From Clostridiales bacterium (GTDB taxonomy: Bacteria > Bacillota > Clostridia > Christensenellales > UBA1242): a stretch of 38,491 nt of DNA. Within the stretch, counting starts at the first letter, position 1. Each line of letters starts with the position of its first letter. The position numbers were made by a program, and so were the translations under genes. The stretch spans positions 2,191-40,681 of the forward strand of contig DPGI01000006.1 of NCBI GenBank assembly GCA_003522085.1, given 5' to 3'. A model generated the notes under the pieces. It was not told where the DNA came from and did no database searches. It saw nothing but the letters and a program-made list of their open reading frames with translations. Positions 25,583 through 34,941 of this stretch are shown one piece after another.

Positions 25583-26359
25583 TCAAATTCCTTTCAAAAC
25601 TAACGTCACGATTGACAGCGCGATCAAATAAACACCAAACCACTTTAAATTTAACGAAGAAGTAATTTTAATCATTGCCTTTATTGACAATGCGCCGATA
25701 ATAAATGCAAGAATAAACGCGACAATAAGCCCGCCTATGTTTACATTCAGCACACAGCCGTCCTTGACAAATTTAAAAATTTCAAAGCACATCGACAAGA
25801 TGATAACCGGTAGACTCATCAAAAACGAAAATTTTGCAACCTGCTTTCTGTCTCCGTGGCTCACAACTCCCGCGCAGATGGTTGAGCCCGAACGTGATAT
25901 TCCTGGCAATGTGGCAAGCCCTTGAATCGTGCCCATAATAAGCGCCTGTTTTGTAGTGACTTCGATTGTAAAAGCCGAAGTGCTTTTTTTCATAAAAATA
26001 TCAGTAAAAATCAGCATAATTGCACTAATTAAAAAGCAAATCGGAAGAAATGCGCCTTCAAATGATTCGGTTATAAACGGATAAAGCGCAAGCACTATCA
26101 CACAAGTTGGAATTGTGGCAAGTATCACATTTTTACCGACGCCAGAAAACGGATGCTTAACAACCTGCCAAACTTCTTTTCTTAGCACAACGACAACCGA
26201 TAACAGCGTAGCGACATGTAAAATTATGCTGACAAAAAGGCTGTCTTCAACGCCAAAAAGCGACGAGAGCAGCACCAAATGCCCGCTTGAAGAGACTGGC
26301 AAAAATTCTGTCAGCCCCTGCACAATCCCTAAAATTACAAGACTCCAAAACGAACTCAT
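25583..26359 (-). CDS. uppP: Undecaprenyl-diphosphatase UppP (BacA)
   Basis: A 258-aa integral membrane enzyme that recycles the C55 lipid carrier of cell-wall synthesis and can give bacitracin resistance. Hallmarks: IVQGLTEFLPVSSSGH (about 10-25, with the catalytic Q/E-x3-E) and LPGISRSGSTICAGV (about 155-169, with the essential Arg). About eight hydrophobic helices. I chose the ATG at 26359; an in-frame ATG at 26425 sits in the loop of the terminator at 26417-26433 and would add an untypical polar leader. No ribosome site precedes the chosen ATG. Confidence 0.93.
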   Translation of the reverse strand: MSSFWSLVILGIVQGLTEFLPVSSSGHLVLLSSLFGVEDSLFVSIILHVATLLSVVVVLRKEVWQVVKHPFSGVGKNVILATIPTCVIVLALYPFITESFEGAFLPICFLISAIMLIFTDIFMKKSTSAFTIEVTTKQALIMGTIQGLATLPGISRSGSTICAGVVSHGDRKQVAKFSFLMSLPVIILSMCFEIFKFVKDGCVLNVNIGGLIVAFILAFIIGALSIKAMIKITSSLNLKWFGVYLIALSIVTLVLKGI

Positions 26360-26408
26360 ATCGATATATATTGTGAACGACCTGTCCAATTTATGACAAA
26401 AAGATAAC

Positions 26409-26433
26409 AAAAAAAACCGAAGCATAACTTCGG
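26409..26433 (-). terminator. Second terminator behind the AT-hook protein gene
   Basis: CCGAAG/CTTCGG stem with a five-base loop followed on the minus strand by eight T. It lies about 30 bases beyond a first hairpin, so the two act in tandem before uppP. Confidence 0.8.
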
Positions 26434-26454
26434 CTTATATTGTCAAATTAAAAT

Positions 26455-26483
26455 AAAAAACTCCGCATTTGCGGAGTCTTTTT
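26455..26483. terminator. First terminator behind the AT-hook protein gene
   Basis: CTCCGC/GCGGAG stem (26461-26466, 26471-26476), loop ATTT, flanked by A6 and T6 on its two sides; it touches the stop codon of the upstream minus-strand gene. Confidence 0.85.
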
Positions 26484-28780
26484 TAGTCGTTTAAGTTTTG
26501 AATTTCTGTAAGAAGTCCTTCAATCTTGGCGTTGAGCTTTTCAATTTCAACTGAGGCATTTTCTTGTTTTGCCTTTTCAACTTGTTCTTTCAAAGCGCTG
26601 ATTTCATTTAAAATTTCATCGCGTCTTTCTTTTTTTGATGATTCAGCATCAAGATCGACGATTGCTTTTTGTATTTTGTTGTCAAGTTCTGCCTTCATGT
26701 TTTCCAAACGTTTTTGTTCGGCATTGATTTTTTCGTTGATGTTGTTAAGTTCGTTTGTTGTTTCCTTTTTAGGTCTTCCACGTCCTCTTTTTTCACCAAC
26801 CGGCTCTTCAACCTTAGGTTTTTTTGTTGTTCCTGCAGGTCTTCCTCGCTTCTTTGGAGCAGCTGGTTCTGCTTCAACTTCTTCAACGGCCTTTCTAGGT
26901 CTTCCACGGCCACGCTTGTTTGCTACAAGTTCTTCAATAGTTTTCTCTTCGCCCTTCTTAGGTCTGCCGCGACGTTTTGCGCCTTCGGCAGCAGGCTTAG
27001 CCTCTTCTACAGGTGTTGCAACAGCAGTTTCCTCTTCTTTCTCGTCTTTCTCTTCTTCCTCTTCTTGAGCTGCTGAAGGAACATATTCTTCAACTACTGG
27101 CTTAACTTCTTCAACTGGAGCAATTTCTTCAACCTCTTTAGATTGTGCTTCTTCAGCTTTTGATTCTTCTTCAGCTGGAGCGGCTGCAATTTCAGTTTCT
27201 TCAAATCTCGCAATGTGTTTTTTGTTTTTGCCTTGTTTTTCTTCCTGTTTTTCTTTTATGCTTTGAGCAACTTGTTCAGGAGTGATAAGTTTTGACACAT
27301 GTTCTTCTTCAACTTTCTTTTCTTCTTCAGGAACTTCTGACAACTTTGCACTTTCTATTTCGATTGTTTCATAGTCCATGCCAAGTTTTCTTTTTAATGT
27401 TTCGTTTTCGTCAATCACACGTTTAAGCTGAGCTTCTTTGATTGTCAAATCTTCTTCAGTTTCAGCTTTTGCTTCGGTGAGTGATTGAATTTTGTCTTTA
27501 ACTTTGTTTTCAGCTTCTTCCACAGCAGTATTAAAAATTTTGCCATAGAATGTTTCGTATTCTGAAAGCATTGCTTCTTCAACCTTGTTTTTGCCACTGT
27601 CAAGTTCGTCATAAAGGCTCTTCATAGCTTCTTCATATTCGCTCTTTTCAACAGCATAACGGTCTTGTTGTTGGTTGTAATCGGCTTGACGTTTTTCTTG
27701 TTTTGTTACTTCGTCGTTCAAACGTTTTCTGATTGCACCACTTTCGATACGACTTGTGGTTTCTTCTTGTTGACGTCTGAGCATTTCCATGTTTTCTTTT
27801 GAAACTTGAACGCTCTTTTGAAAATCTTTTTGAACGTTTGCAAAGTTACGTTTTAAAGTTTCAAGAGTTTCTTCAATTTGGCTGATCTTAACAAGTGTTT
27901 GACTCTTCTTTGAAAGGTATGCTTCTGATTCTTTCATCGCTCTTTCAAGAATGTTTTGTCCATCAATGTCAAGTTCTTCAAAATTGTATTTTTCGTAAGT
28001 TGTGTTTTCTTCTTCAGCAATTTTATCAAATTCTTCTTTCTCTTTTCTTGCTCTGCTTTCGAGATATTCTCTAAGTGCAGGGATTCCCTTGTCAATTTCT
28101 TGTGCTGTGAAGAGAAGTGAATAATCAATGTAAGGTGGAAGGTCAACGCACGCGTTGTCTATAAATCTATCAAAAATGTGAAGGTTTTGGTAAAGTTCGT
28201 CAAGGTTGACATTTTTTCTAGCTCTGAGAATCATAACGGTAATCATACACATAAGCCCGATAAGAATAGGTGCTACCATTGAAATGATAATCATTGTTGC
28301 ATCAATAACTGTTCCCCCAAAGTTTTGAGATGAAAGGCAAACTACAAATGAGAACAAAGCCCAAATAAGTGAAACCCAAGTCATGTTTTTGATGTTTGCA
28401 GCAAATGAACTTGTGCGCAAAGGTTTTTCGATAATATTGTCAACAGACATATATTCTGATGGTGCTTTTTCACGATAGAGTATGTATTGTTGCCAGTTAA
28501 CATTTAAACGCTTTGGCGCTTTTTTAACCATTGTGTTGAATTCTTTAATATTTTCTTTATCAAGATTTTTATGCTTGAAAAGCCAACGGTTTAATTTGTC
28601 AAGTGAACGTCTCATTCTACTTTCGTAAGAGAAGCGGCTTAAGATTGCAAACAATGCCATGAAAAATACTTCTAAGCCAAGGCTTACGAGAAAAATAAGG
28701 TTGAATGAAACCGAACTTGTAAGACTAACAAAAAATGATTCAAATGCAGATTTAATATCCGCGAGGAATGAAAAACTCAT
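26483..28780 (-). CDS. Membrane-anchored coiled-coil protein with four AT-hook motifs
   Basis: A 765-aa protein. Three membrane helices (about 25-50, 133-151, 161-186) place the rest in the cytosol by the positive-inside rule. Residues 250-480 are long coiled coil (E/K/Q-rich, ending near MDYETIEIE). A Glu/Pro/Val-rich acidic linker (490-595) follows. Then come four AT-hooks spaced about 20 residues apart: RRGRPKKG (about 602), KRGRGRPRK (about 625), KKRGRPAG (about 645) and KRGRGRPKK (about 665). A last short coiled coil (680-765) ends the protein. AT-hooks bind the minor groove of AT-rich DNA, so this could tether the chromosome to the membrane. The ATG at 28780 has AAAGGAG seven bases upstream; earlier in-frame starts are poorly spaced. 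No named family recognised. Confidence 0.85.
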   Translation of the reverse strand: MSFSFLADIKSAFESFFVSLTSSVSFNLIFLVSLGLEVFFMALFAILSRFSYESRMRRSLDKLNRWLFKHKNLDKENIKEFNTMVKKAPKRLNVNWQQYILYREKAPSEYMSVDNIIEKPLRTSSFAANIKNMTWVSLIWALFSFVVCLSSQNFGGTVIDATMIIISMVAPILIGLMCMITVMILRARKNVNLDELYQNLHIFDRFIDNACVDLPPYIDYSLLFTAQEIDKGIPALREYLESRARKEKEEFDKIAEEENTTYEKYNFEELDIDGQNILERAMKESEAYLSKKSQTLVKISQIEETLETLKRNFANVQKDFQKSVQVSKENMEMLRRQQEETTSRIESGAIRKRLNDEVTKQEKRQADYNQQQDRYAVEKSEYEEAMKSLYDELDSGKNKVEEAMLSEYETFYGKIFNTAVEEAENKVKDKIQSLTEAKAETEEDLTIKEAQLKRVIDENETLKRKLGMDYETIEIESAKLSEVPEEEKKVEEEHVSKLITPEQVAQSIKEKQEEKQGKNKKHIARFEETEIAAAPAEEESKAEEAQSKEVEEIAPVEEVKPVVEEYVPSAAQEEEEEKDEKEEETAVATPVEEAKPAAEGAKRRGRPKKGEEKTIEELVANKRGRGRPRKAVEEVEAEPAAPKKRGRPAGTTKKPKVEEPVGEKRGRGRPKKETTNELNNINEKINAEQKRLENMKAELDNKIQKAIVDLDAESSKKERRDEILNEISALKEQVEKAKQENASVEIEKLNAKIEGLLTEIQNLND

Positions 28781-28801
28781 AATCATACTCCTTTCGTCAT
28801 T

Positions 28802-28810
28802 AGTATAACA
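28802..28810 (-). promoter_or_regulatory. Extended -10 promoter of the AT-hook protein gene
   Basis: Minus strand TGTTATACT, about 21 bases before the start codon, in the short gap after addA; -35 is poor. It suggests the gene can be expressed separately from addBA, since no terminator separates them. Confidence 0.45.
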
Positions 28811-28849
28811 CAAGAAAAAATAATTTACTAATAATTTTTTAATATTTTT

Positions 28850-31800
28850 TTAATTATTTTTATATTTAATTATTTTGCTATTTTTTAAAGAGATTAAATA
28901 GATTTCATCAATATTTATTTTTTCGGCTTGTTCGATTGCTTGTTTGTATAAATCAAGCTGAGTTTTATAACGCAAAATCAACTTTTTCTCGTCTGTCTCG
29001 CGAGTGAATTTATAATCAATCAATATATTTTTTTCGCCTTTTAAATAAAGGTCTATCGTGCCCTGCACGAGAATATTGTCTTGTCCGCTTTTAAGCGACA
29101 TTGTAAATTCTTTTTCTTTTATTATTTGTTTATTTTTTATAAAAGGCTTAATTAGCAAAATATTGGCAAAAATTATATTAAAATCAACAATTTTTAAATA
29201 ATTTTCATTAAATTTTAATTCAATTAATTGTTTTTCAACATCTTCAACTTTTTCTATTTTTTCAAAGTCTAAAATTCTAAGCGCCTCGTGGTATGCTGTC
29301 CCTTCTTCCGCCAGTGTATTTTGAGCGGCAGTAAGCACAGGATGGTCGGAAGCAATTTCAGTAACCGAAGTTTTTTGTTTAACCAATGTTTGACTTTCGT
29401 ATGGATAAATAAAATTTAGATAGTCATTTATTTTGCTCACTAGTTTTTCATCGGCCTTGCCAATTTCAACGCGCTTTATAGCCGGCGACAAACTTTCAAC
29501 TTCGTCGATGTATTCAACTTTCGCTCCCGCATTTTCCGGAGCGGTTGCCAAAATCATTTGCATATTTGATTTTAATGAAAGAAAATCATTTTCATTGTAA
29601 TCGAAAATATTGTTCTCGTTAATTGTGCCTGTCACAATCAAATGCGACTTTGCTCTTGTCAAAGCGACATAAAGAACCATAAGTTCATCAACTCTGTTTT
29701 GAATTTTATTTTCTCTTTTTATCGCTTGTAAAATTAAACTTGCCTTATCTTCGTCAAAACATTTTAAGCCGAAACCAAATTGCTCACTCTCTTTAAACAC
29801 GCTTGCATCATTTTTTACTATCGAGCTACCTGTTTGCGTAACAAAGACGATTGGATATTCCAATCCTTTGCTTGCGTGGATTGTAGAAACCATCACGGCG
29901 TTTGCACCCGAAACGTTTGCTTGTCCAATGTCTGATGAAAGATATGACAAAAGCGCAGGCACGTCTTTATCGTTTTCAAAATTGCCAATGATTTGAAGCA
30001 GGCTTTCAACTTCGCTTACTTCTTCTTCGCCAAGTTGCGATTTGAGATATACAAAAAATTCTTTCTCGATAAAGTATTTTTCAAGTGCTTCTTTCGCGCC
30101 TAAAAACATACAATCAGTTTTAAATTTTTCTAAGCGTTTTAAGTTGCTTTTAATTTGTTCGTCATTACTCGAATAAATGACTTCTGAAAGCGATCTTCCC
30201 TTCTTTTCTGCCATCAAAGAAAGTTTGTCCATACTTACAAGGCACAGTGGCGACAGCAAGAAGCTTGCTAAAGCTATGTCATCATTTTTGTCGACGCAGA
30301 GAGTGAGCAACTGCTTTATTAAATTTGAATGCGCTTTATCCGAAAGGTCGGTTTTAATTGAGCAGACATATGGAATTTCTTTCTTTTTAAGTTCGTTTAG
30401 TATGTTTTGGAAATTTCCGCTTTTACCGCGAACAAGAATGGCAATATCGCTTGGCTGAACTTTTCTTCTTTCGCCATTTAAAGGATCAACAAAAAATCTT
30501 GCCAGCATTTGGTCAACTTTAACAGCAATAACTTTTGCTTCAAGCGACGAATCATCTCCCACCGAAAGAGAATCGGCATAAATGTCATAATCTTGAGTTG
30601 GCGTAGCCTTTGCCTTTTTCAAACCGGGTGTAACTAAAATTTCAACGGCAGCATCGCCCGCTTTTGGCGCTTGCTTTTCTCCGTCAAGCATTGACGATGC
30701 TTTATAGTCAATATTGGCGGTTTTTTGCGTCATAACCTTGCTGAACAAATTGTTCACAAAATTAAGTATCTTTTTATCACTGCGATAATTTGTGCTTAAA
30801 TAATGCGTTTCGCCATCACTGAGTTTTTCAAAATCTTGGCTGTCTTTAATGATTATTTTTGATGTTGCATTTCTGAAACCATAAATGCCCTGCTTAGGGT
30901 CACCAATCGCAACAAATCTGCCCTTTTGTGCAATTTGTTTAACAATCTTTTCTTGCACAGGGTTTGTGTCTTGATATTCATCAATAAACACAAAATCATA
31001 ATTTTCTTGAAGTTGTTGCAAAATTGTTTCATCATCAAGCAGTTTTTCAGCATTGAGTTCAAGATCATTAAAATCTAAAACATTATTTTTGATTTTCTTT
31101 TCGCGATAATTCTTTTCAAAAATTTGATACAAATCAAAAATTTCTTTGGTCAGGATTTTATTTTTCCTGCCTTCCCAAATCTCATCATTATCATAGCAAA
31201 GGTTTTTAAGAAACTTTGTAAATTCGCTATGTTTTTGTTTGAAATCTTCGATAAAAGACTTTGCCGACTCATCTCGCAAATTTGGCGCGCGAGGGAAAGT
31301 AATGTCGCCGTCATAATGTTTTACAATCTCCCTAGCATCATCTGACGTAAAACTGTAAGCCCTTTTCATTTCGTCAATATATGGTGCAAGTTTTTCATTT
31401 TCAGTTGAAATTAGATCTAATTCTTTTCTTATATCCGCAATCATATTTAAAAGAACATTTTTGAAATAATCTTTTGCAAGTGCATGATTTTCATCATAGT
31501 TAGCAAGTTTTTGCAGCGCCTTTTCTTTGTCGGCTTGCGCGGCAAGATAACTTGTCAAATTAAACATCATGTCTTTGATTGTTTCGTTGCTTCTTATTGA
31601 AGTGAACAAATCATAAAATTCATGTTCGCATTTTTGTTTAAATTCATTTGCAGAGTCTTCAAACGCTTCTTCCATAAGCGAAGTCGACTCTTTTTCGTCG
31701 ATTATTCTAAAACCTTCAAGATAAGGAAAGGCGTTTAGATTTCGTTTAATAATTTTCTCTAAAAATGAGTGAATTGTGCTTATGTCGCTGGTGAAAAGGT

Positions 31801-32062
31801 CGTCAATTTGGTTTTGCAGCGTTTCATTGTCACTCAAATTCATAAGTGACATCATCAGTTTTTCTTTCATTTCGCTTGCCGCCGCCTTTGTAAAGGTCAA
31901 AACAAGCATACGCTTAACTTTTACTCCGCTAAGCGCAAGACGCGTAATATATTCAATCATAGTTGTCGTCTTGCCTGAGCCTGCCGATGCACTTATGACC
32001 ATATTCTTTTTTTGCGAATCAAAAATCTGCTGTTGCGCAGGTGAAGGTGTAAAGTTTTTCAT
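28850..32062 (-). CDS. addA: ATP-dependent helicase/nuclease subunit A (AddA)
   Basis: A 1070-aa UvrD/Rep-family helicase with a C-terminal RecB-type nuclease, working with AddB to resect double-strand breaks until a Chi site. Seen: Q motif and Walker A SASAGSGKTTTMIEY (about 27-41), FVFIDEYQDTNPVQ (Walker B), LSTNYRSDKKIL, STIHASKGLEYPIVFV, LYVALTRAKSHLIVTG, and the nuclease block GTIDLYLKGEKNILIDYKF near 1015-1033. It is shorter than Bacillus AddA (about 1230 aa). Its ATG, with an AGGAGGG site, overlaps the addB stop as ATGA. Confidence 0.95.
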   Translation of the reverse strand: MKNFTPSPAQQQIFDSQKKNMVISASAGSGKTTTMIEYITRLALSGVKVKRMLVLTFTKAAASEMKEKLMMSLMNLSDNETLQNQIDDLFTSDISTIHSFLEKIIKRNLNAFPYLEGFRIIDEKESTSLMEEAFEDSANEFKQKCEHEFYDLFTSIRSNETIKDMMFNLTSYLAAQADKEKALQKLANYDENHALAKDYFKNVLLNMIADIRKELDLISTENEKLAPYIDEMKRAYSFTSDDAREIVKHYDGDITFPRAPNLRDESAKSFIEDFKQKHSEFTKFLKNLCYDNDEIWEGRKNKILTKEIFDLYQIFEKNYREKKIKNNVLDFNDLELNAEKLLDDETILQQLQENYDFVFIDEYQDTNPVQEKIVKQIAQKGRFVAIGDPKQGIYGFRNATSKIIIKDSQDFEKLSDGETHYLSTNYRSDKKILNFVNNLFSKVMTQKTANIDYKASSMLDGEKQAPKAGDAAVEILVTPGLKKAKATPTQDYDIYADSLSVGDDSSLEAKVIAVKVDQMLARFFVDPLNGERRKVQPSDIAILVRGKSGNFQNILNELKKKEIPYVCSIKTDLSDKAHSNLIKQLLTLCVDKNDDIALASFLLSPLCLVSMDKLSLMAEKKGRSLSEVIYSSNDEQIKSNLKRLEKFKTDCMFLGAKEALEKYFIEKEFFVYLKSQLGEEEVSEVESLLQIIGNFENDKDVPALLSYLSSDIGQANVSGANAVMVSTIHASKGLEYPIVFVTQTGSSIVKNDASVFKESEQFGFGLKCFDEDKASLILQAIKRENKIQNRVDELMVLYVALTRAKSHLIVTGTINENNIFDYNENDFLSLKSNMQMILATAPENAGAKVEYIDEVESLSPAIKRVEIGKADEKLVSKINDYLNFIYPYESQTLVKQKTSVTEIASDHPVLTAAQNTLAEEGTAYHEALRILDFEKIEKVEDVEKQLIELKFNENYLKIVDFNIIFANILLIKPFIKNKQIIKEKEFTMSLKSGQDNILVQGTIDLYLKGEKNILIDYKFTRETDEKKLILRYKTQLDLYKQAIEQAEKINIDEIYLISLKNSKIIKYKNN

Positions 32063-34902
32063 TCTTGCCCTCCTTTTAAGAGTCGCACCCCGCGTTCGGC
32101 GTCATAAAGGCACATAGCCTTAAATGGGCAATAGCTACACGACTTAATATCCGGATATGGGAAAAGTTTTCCCGCTGCCATATAGCCGCACGCTTTTTTC
32201 ATCAACTCTTCTGCCTGCAAAGTCATGTTTTTGAATTCTTCGTCACTGACTGAATTTTTGTCGTCACCGCCAACTTGCAAGCCCACTAAAAGTTTATCTT
32301 TGTTTTTGCTGTTGGCCTTTGCTTCAAAATAGTAAACTCCGCCGCAATCAAGTGACGAGCTTTTGCCAATGATAGAGGCATAGGCAAATAGTTGCAATTT
32401 TTTGCCATAACTTAAATCGCAAGCGAGATTTTTTGTTATCGCTCCCGTTTTGTAGTCAATAACTCTAAATCTATCTCTGATTTTATCAACGCGGTCGACA
32501 CGCCCATAAAATTTCTTTCCAGCAATCTCGCCTTCAACATTTTCTTCAATCAGCCACTTCTGGCTTCCCGATTTTTCATATTCGTCGGCAACGTAATTCA
32601 AAATGCTTGTCAAATCTTTTTTCAATCTGATTTTTTCAATTTCGCCGTCACCCATGTTTTCAAAATCAACTTTGTCAAGTTCGCTTGAGATAAACTCGTC
32701 CATAGTCTGATTATCTAAATGTGCAAAACTATATTTTTTAGCGTATTTTTCAAGTGCATCGTGAATTATGCTTCCCCTTTGTGGTGGCGTAAGCACGTCT
32801 GTTCGTTTTTCACGCAGCCCCAAAATATTTTCGCAATAAACTTTAAATGGACAATCATAAAACTTTTCAATTTCGGTTGGTTTTATAATTTCGCCAAGCC
32901 TTAACTCTTTGCTGGTTGAAAGCGGACGAATTCTGTTAAACTTTTCAAGGTTTGGTTGTAACGCCAAAAACAGCGAAGCCTTTTGCTGTGGTAAAGCGCC
33001 TCCACTCATAACCTGTTCGGCAGTCACTCTGTTTTTGCCTATTTCAAACAGCAACGCATTGTCGCCAAGATCAAAATTGGCCGAACGAATTATGCTGTTA
33101 TCTTTTCTAAACATTTCAATAATTGATTGTGCGACCGAACTTTTTGCAATCGGCTTTCCTTCAGCGTCTGTCAGTGAATAGCAAACATAAAGCCTGTTTG
33201 TCCAACTGCACATCAGCGAAAAAACTTTAAATCTTGCGCGACGATTTATCATTTTAATGCTAGGCTCGATTTTTTTTGCAAAACCTGCTCCGTCAATATC
33301 TTCATCTGAAAAAATCGAATCGTCGTTTGTCGTTTTTGGCATAAGCGAAGCATTTGCTCCGACAACAAACAATTTTTTAGGATTTGAAAAGAAACTTTGC
33401 GCAACATCGCCTATATAAACTTGGTCGCAATAACTTGGAATAGCAGAAATTTCTTTTGTTTCTAGCCCCATTTCTATCGCAGACAAAATCTCTTTAATTT
33501 CGCCCACATTTGAAACAGCCGACGCAGCATCCAATATCTCGCGAATTGCCGCTGGAACTTGATTTTCTATATCCAAAGTTTTCTCGTCAAGGTCAAGTTC
33601 TGCAAGTTTTGGAAGAGACAATTCCATAAATTCGACAATGCTTCTTGCGCCTTTTAAATAGTTGTCGCCCAGCGCTTTAACAAAGCCCTTAATTTGCTCG
33701 TTTTCAAGCCCATAAAACACCCTTGCGCCGCCTTGAGTGCAATTTGCGATTAGTTGTTTGTCTTTGTCTGACATTTCAAAAAATGGCGAATTCGCAACGA
33801 ATAACAGGTCATTTTTATTGAAATTCTTATATGAAAGTGTAATAAGTTTTTTAAACAACAGCGCGCAATATGTCTTGCTTGCCGTCACTGCTGCGTCTAG
33901 ATAATATGGCACTCCATTTTTTTCAAGCGCTAGCTTAAGTTCGGGTGTATATAAAGGCAGGTCGCCACACGCAATGCAAAAGTCTTTATAGCGCGCGCCG
34001 TGATAAACTTCATAAACAATGGTTTTTGCCACAAACTCGGCTTCTTGTTTTTTTGTCTTCCCTTCAAAAACAAAAACGTTATCAGCCTCCGCCTGCTTAG
34101 GCAAATTTGAATAAAGATTTGACGCAAGCATAAGCGCCGCCTTGGGCAGTTGTGATGCTGACGAAATAAAATCCAAATCGCACCCCTGTTGCAAAGCAAG
34201 ATTTTTCATTTTGTTTAAAATGTCATTTTCGTATATGTAGGAATTGCCCTTATTTGTTGGCATTGGTAGCGAAACGACAATACTTTTTACGTTTTTGCAA
34301 AGCGCACTCATAAGCGAATAATGTTTTGCTGTAAAACTGTCAAACCCTATAAAATAAAAGTTGGCGTTTTCAAAAAGTTTGCTCTCTTCAACAGCTTTTG
34401 CAAGTCTGTCAACAAGTTTTGACGAATCTTCGCGGTCACTGGTCAAATTTAAAAACTCACTGTAAATTATTTTAACGTCTTCAAACTTTCTTTTTAAAAT
34501 TTCGCGCTTGCCCCTAAAAACCATATCTTCTGGCGAAACACCCGACGAAGAAAGTTGCGAAATAAATTTGTAAATTTCTCTACAAAAATACATGTTTGAA
34601 TTTTTAAAATATTTCAACTGGCTTTGGCTGTTTTCGATTGCTTTTTTTGTCTGCATAACGCCTTCAATTTGACTTAGCGGATTTAAAGCAACTCCAACGT
34701 GTTTAATAGCCAAATTAGTAAGACCGACAACATTGACATTAAATGTTGCAGATATATTTTTCAACGAAAAAAGCATCTCTTCAATTTGAAGAGTCATTCG
34801 GTCAGGAACAACTACAAAACATTCTTCATCGAGAGGAATATCATAAATCGCATTTTTAATCGACTCAGTGATATTCACTCCTGAGATGACTTTTAATTTC
34901 AT
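32059..34902 (-). CDS. addB: ATP-dependent helicase/nuclease subunit B (AddB)
   Basis: A 947-aa AddAB partner. The C-terminus carries the RecB-like nuclease (GRVDRVDKIRDRFRVIDYKTG, about 820) framed by the iron-sulfur cysteines: FYDCPFKVYC (about 690) and CSYCPFKAMC near 925. The N-terminus (LKVISGVNITESIKNAIYD) lacks a P-loop GxxxxGK[ST], unlike Bacillus AddB. Residues typical of the inactive helicase fold follow, including VVPDRMTLQIEE. First gene of the operon. It has no ribosome site; TGATAATAT ends six bases before ATG, pointing to a leaderless transcript. Confidence 0.93.
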   Translation of the reverse strand: MKLKVISGVNITESIKNAIYDIPLDEECFVVVPDRMTLQIEEMLFSLKNISATFNVNVVGLTNLAIKHVGVALNPLSQIEGVMQTKKAIENSQSQLKYFKNSNMYFCREIYKFISQLSSSGVSPEDMVFRGKREILKRKFEDVKIIYSEFLNLTSDREDSSKLVDRLAKAVEESKLFENANFYFIGFDSFTAKHYSLMSALCKNVKSIVVSLPMPTNKGNSYIYENDILNKMKNLALQQGCDLDFISSASQLPKAALMLASNLYSNLPKQAEADNVFVFEGKTKKQEAEFVAKTIVYEVYHGARYKDFCIACGDLPLYTPELKLALEKNGVPYYLDAAVTASKTYCALLFKKLITLSYKNFNKNDLLFVANSPFFEMSDKDKQLIANCTQGGARVFYGLENEQIKGFVKALGDNYLKGARSIVEFMELSLPKLAELDLDEKTLDIENQVPAAIREILDAASAVSNVGEIKEILSAIEMGLETKEISAIPSYCDQVYIGDVAQSFFSNPKKLFVVGANASLMPKTTNDDSIFSDEDIDGAGFAKKIEPSIKMINRRARFKVFSLMCSWTNRLYVCYSLTDAEGKPIAKSSVAQSIIEMFRKDNSIIRSANFDLGDNALLFEIGKNRVTAEQVMSGGALPQQKASLFLALQPNLEKFNRIRPLSTSKELRLGEIIKPTEIEKFYDCPFKVYCENILGLREKRTDVLTPPQRGSIIHDALEKYAKKYSFAHLDNQTMDEFISSELDKVDFENMGDGEIEKIRLKKDLTSILNYVADEYEKSGSQKWLIEENVEGEIAGKKFYGRVDRVDKIRDRFRVIDYKTGAITKNLACDLSYGKKLQLFAYASIIGKSSSLDCGGVYYFEAKANSKNKDKLLVGLQVGGDDKNSVSDEEFKNMTLQAEELMKKACGYMAAGKLFPYPDIKSCSYCPFKAMCLYDAERGVRLLKGGQE

Positions 34903-34908
34903 AGTTAA

Positions 34909-34917
34909 ATATTATCA
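34909..34917 (-). promoter_or_regulatory. Extended -10 of addB, leaderless geometry
   Basis: Minus strand TGATAATAT followed by TTAACT and ATG, the same spacing and the same hexamer before ATG as at holB. A weak TTTATT stands 17 bases upstream. Confidence 0.55.
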
Positions 34918-34941
34918 CAATTCGCAATAAAAATAAAGTTT

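Noticed and set aside
26360..26425. Upstream ATG at 26425 as the start of uppP
   Set aside because: The ATG sits in the loop of a terminator hairpin, has no ribosome site and would add a polar leader unlike other UppP proteins.
26526..27076. Long plus-strand ORFs opposite the AT-hook region
   Set aside because: Antisense shadows made by the repeated GAA/AAG/GTT codons; Phe/Ser-rich and without start signals.
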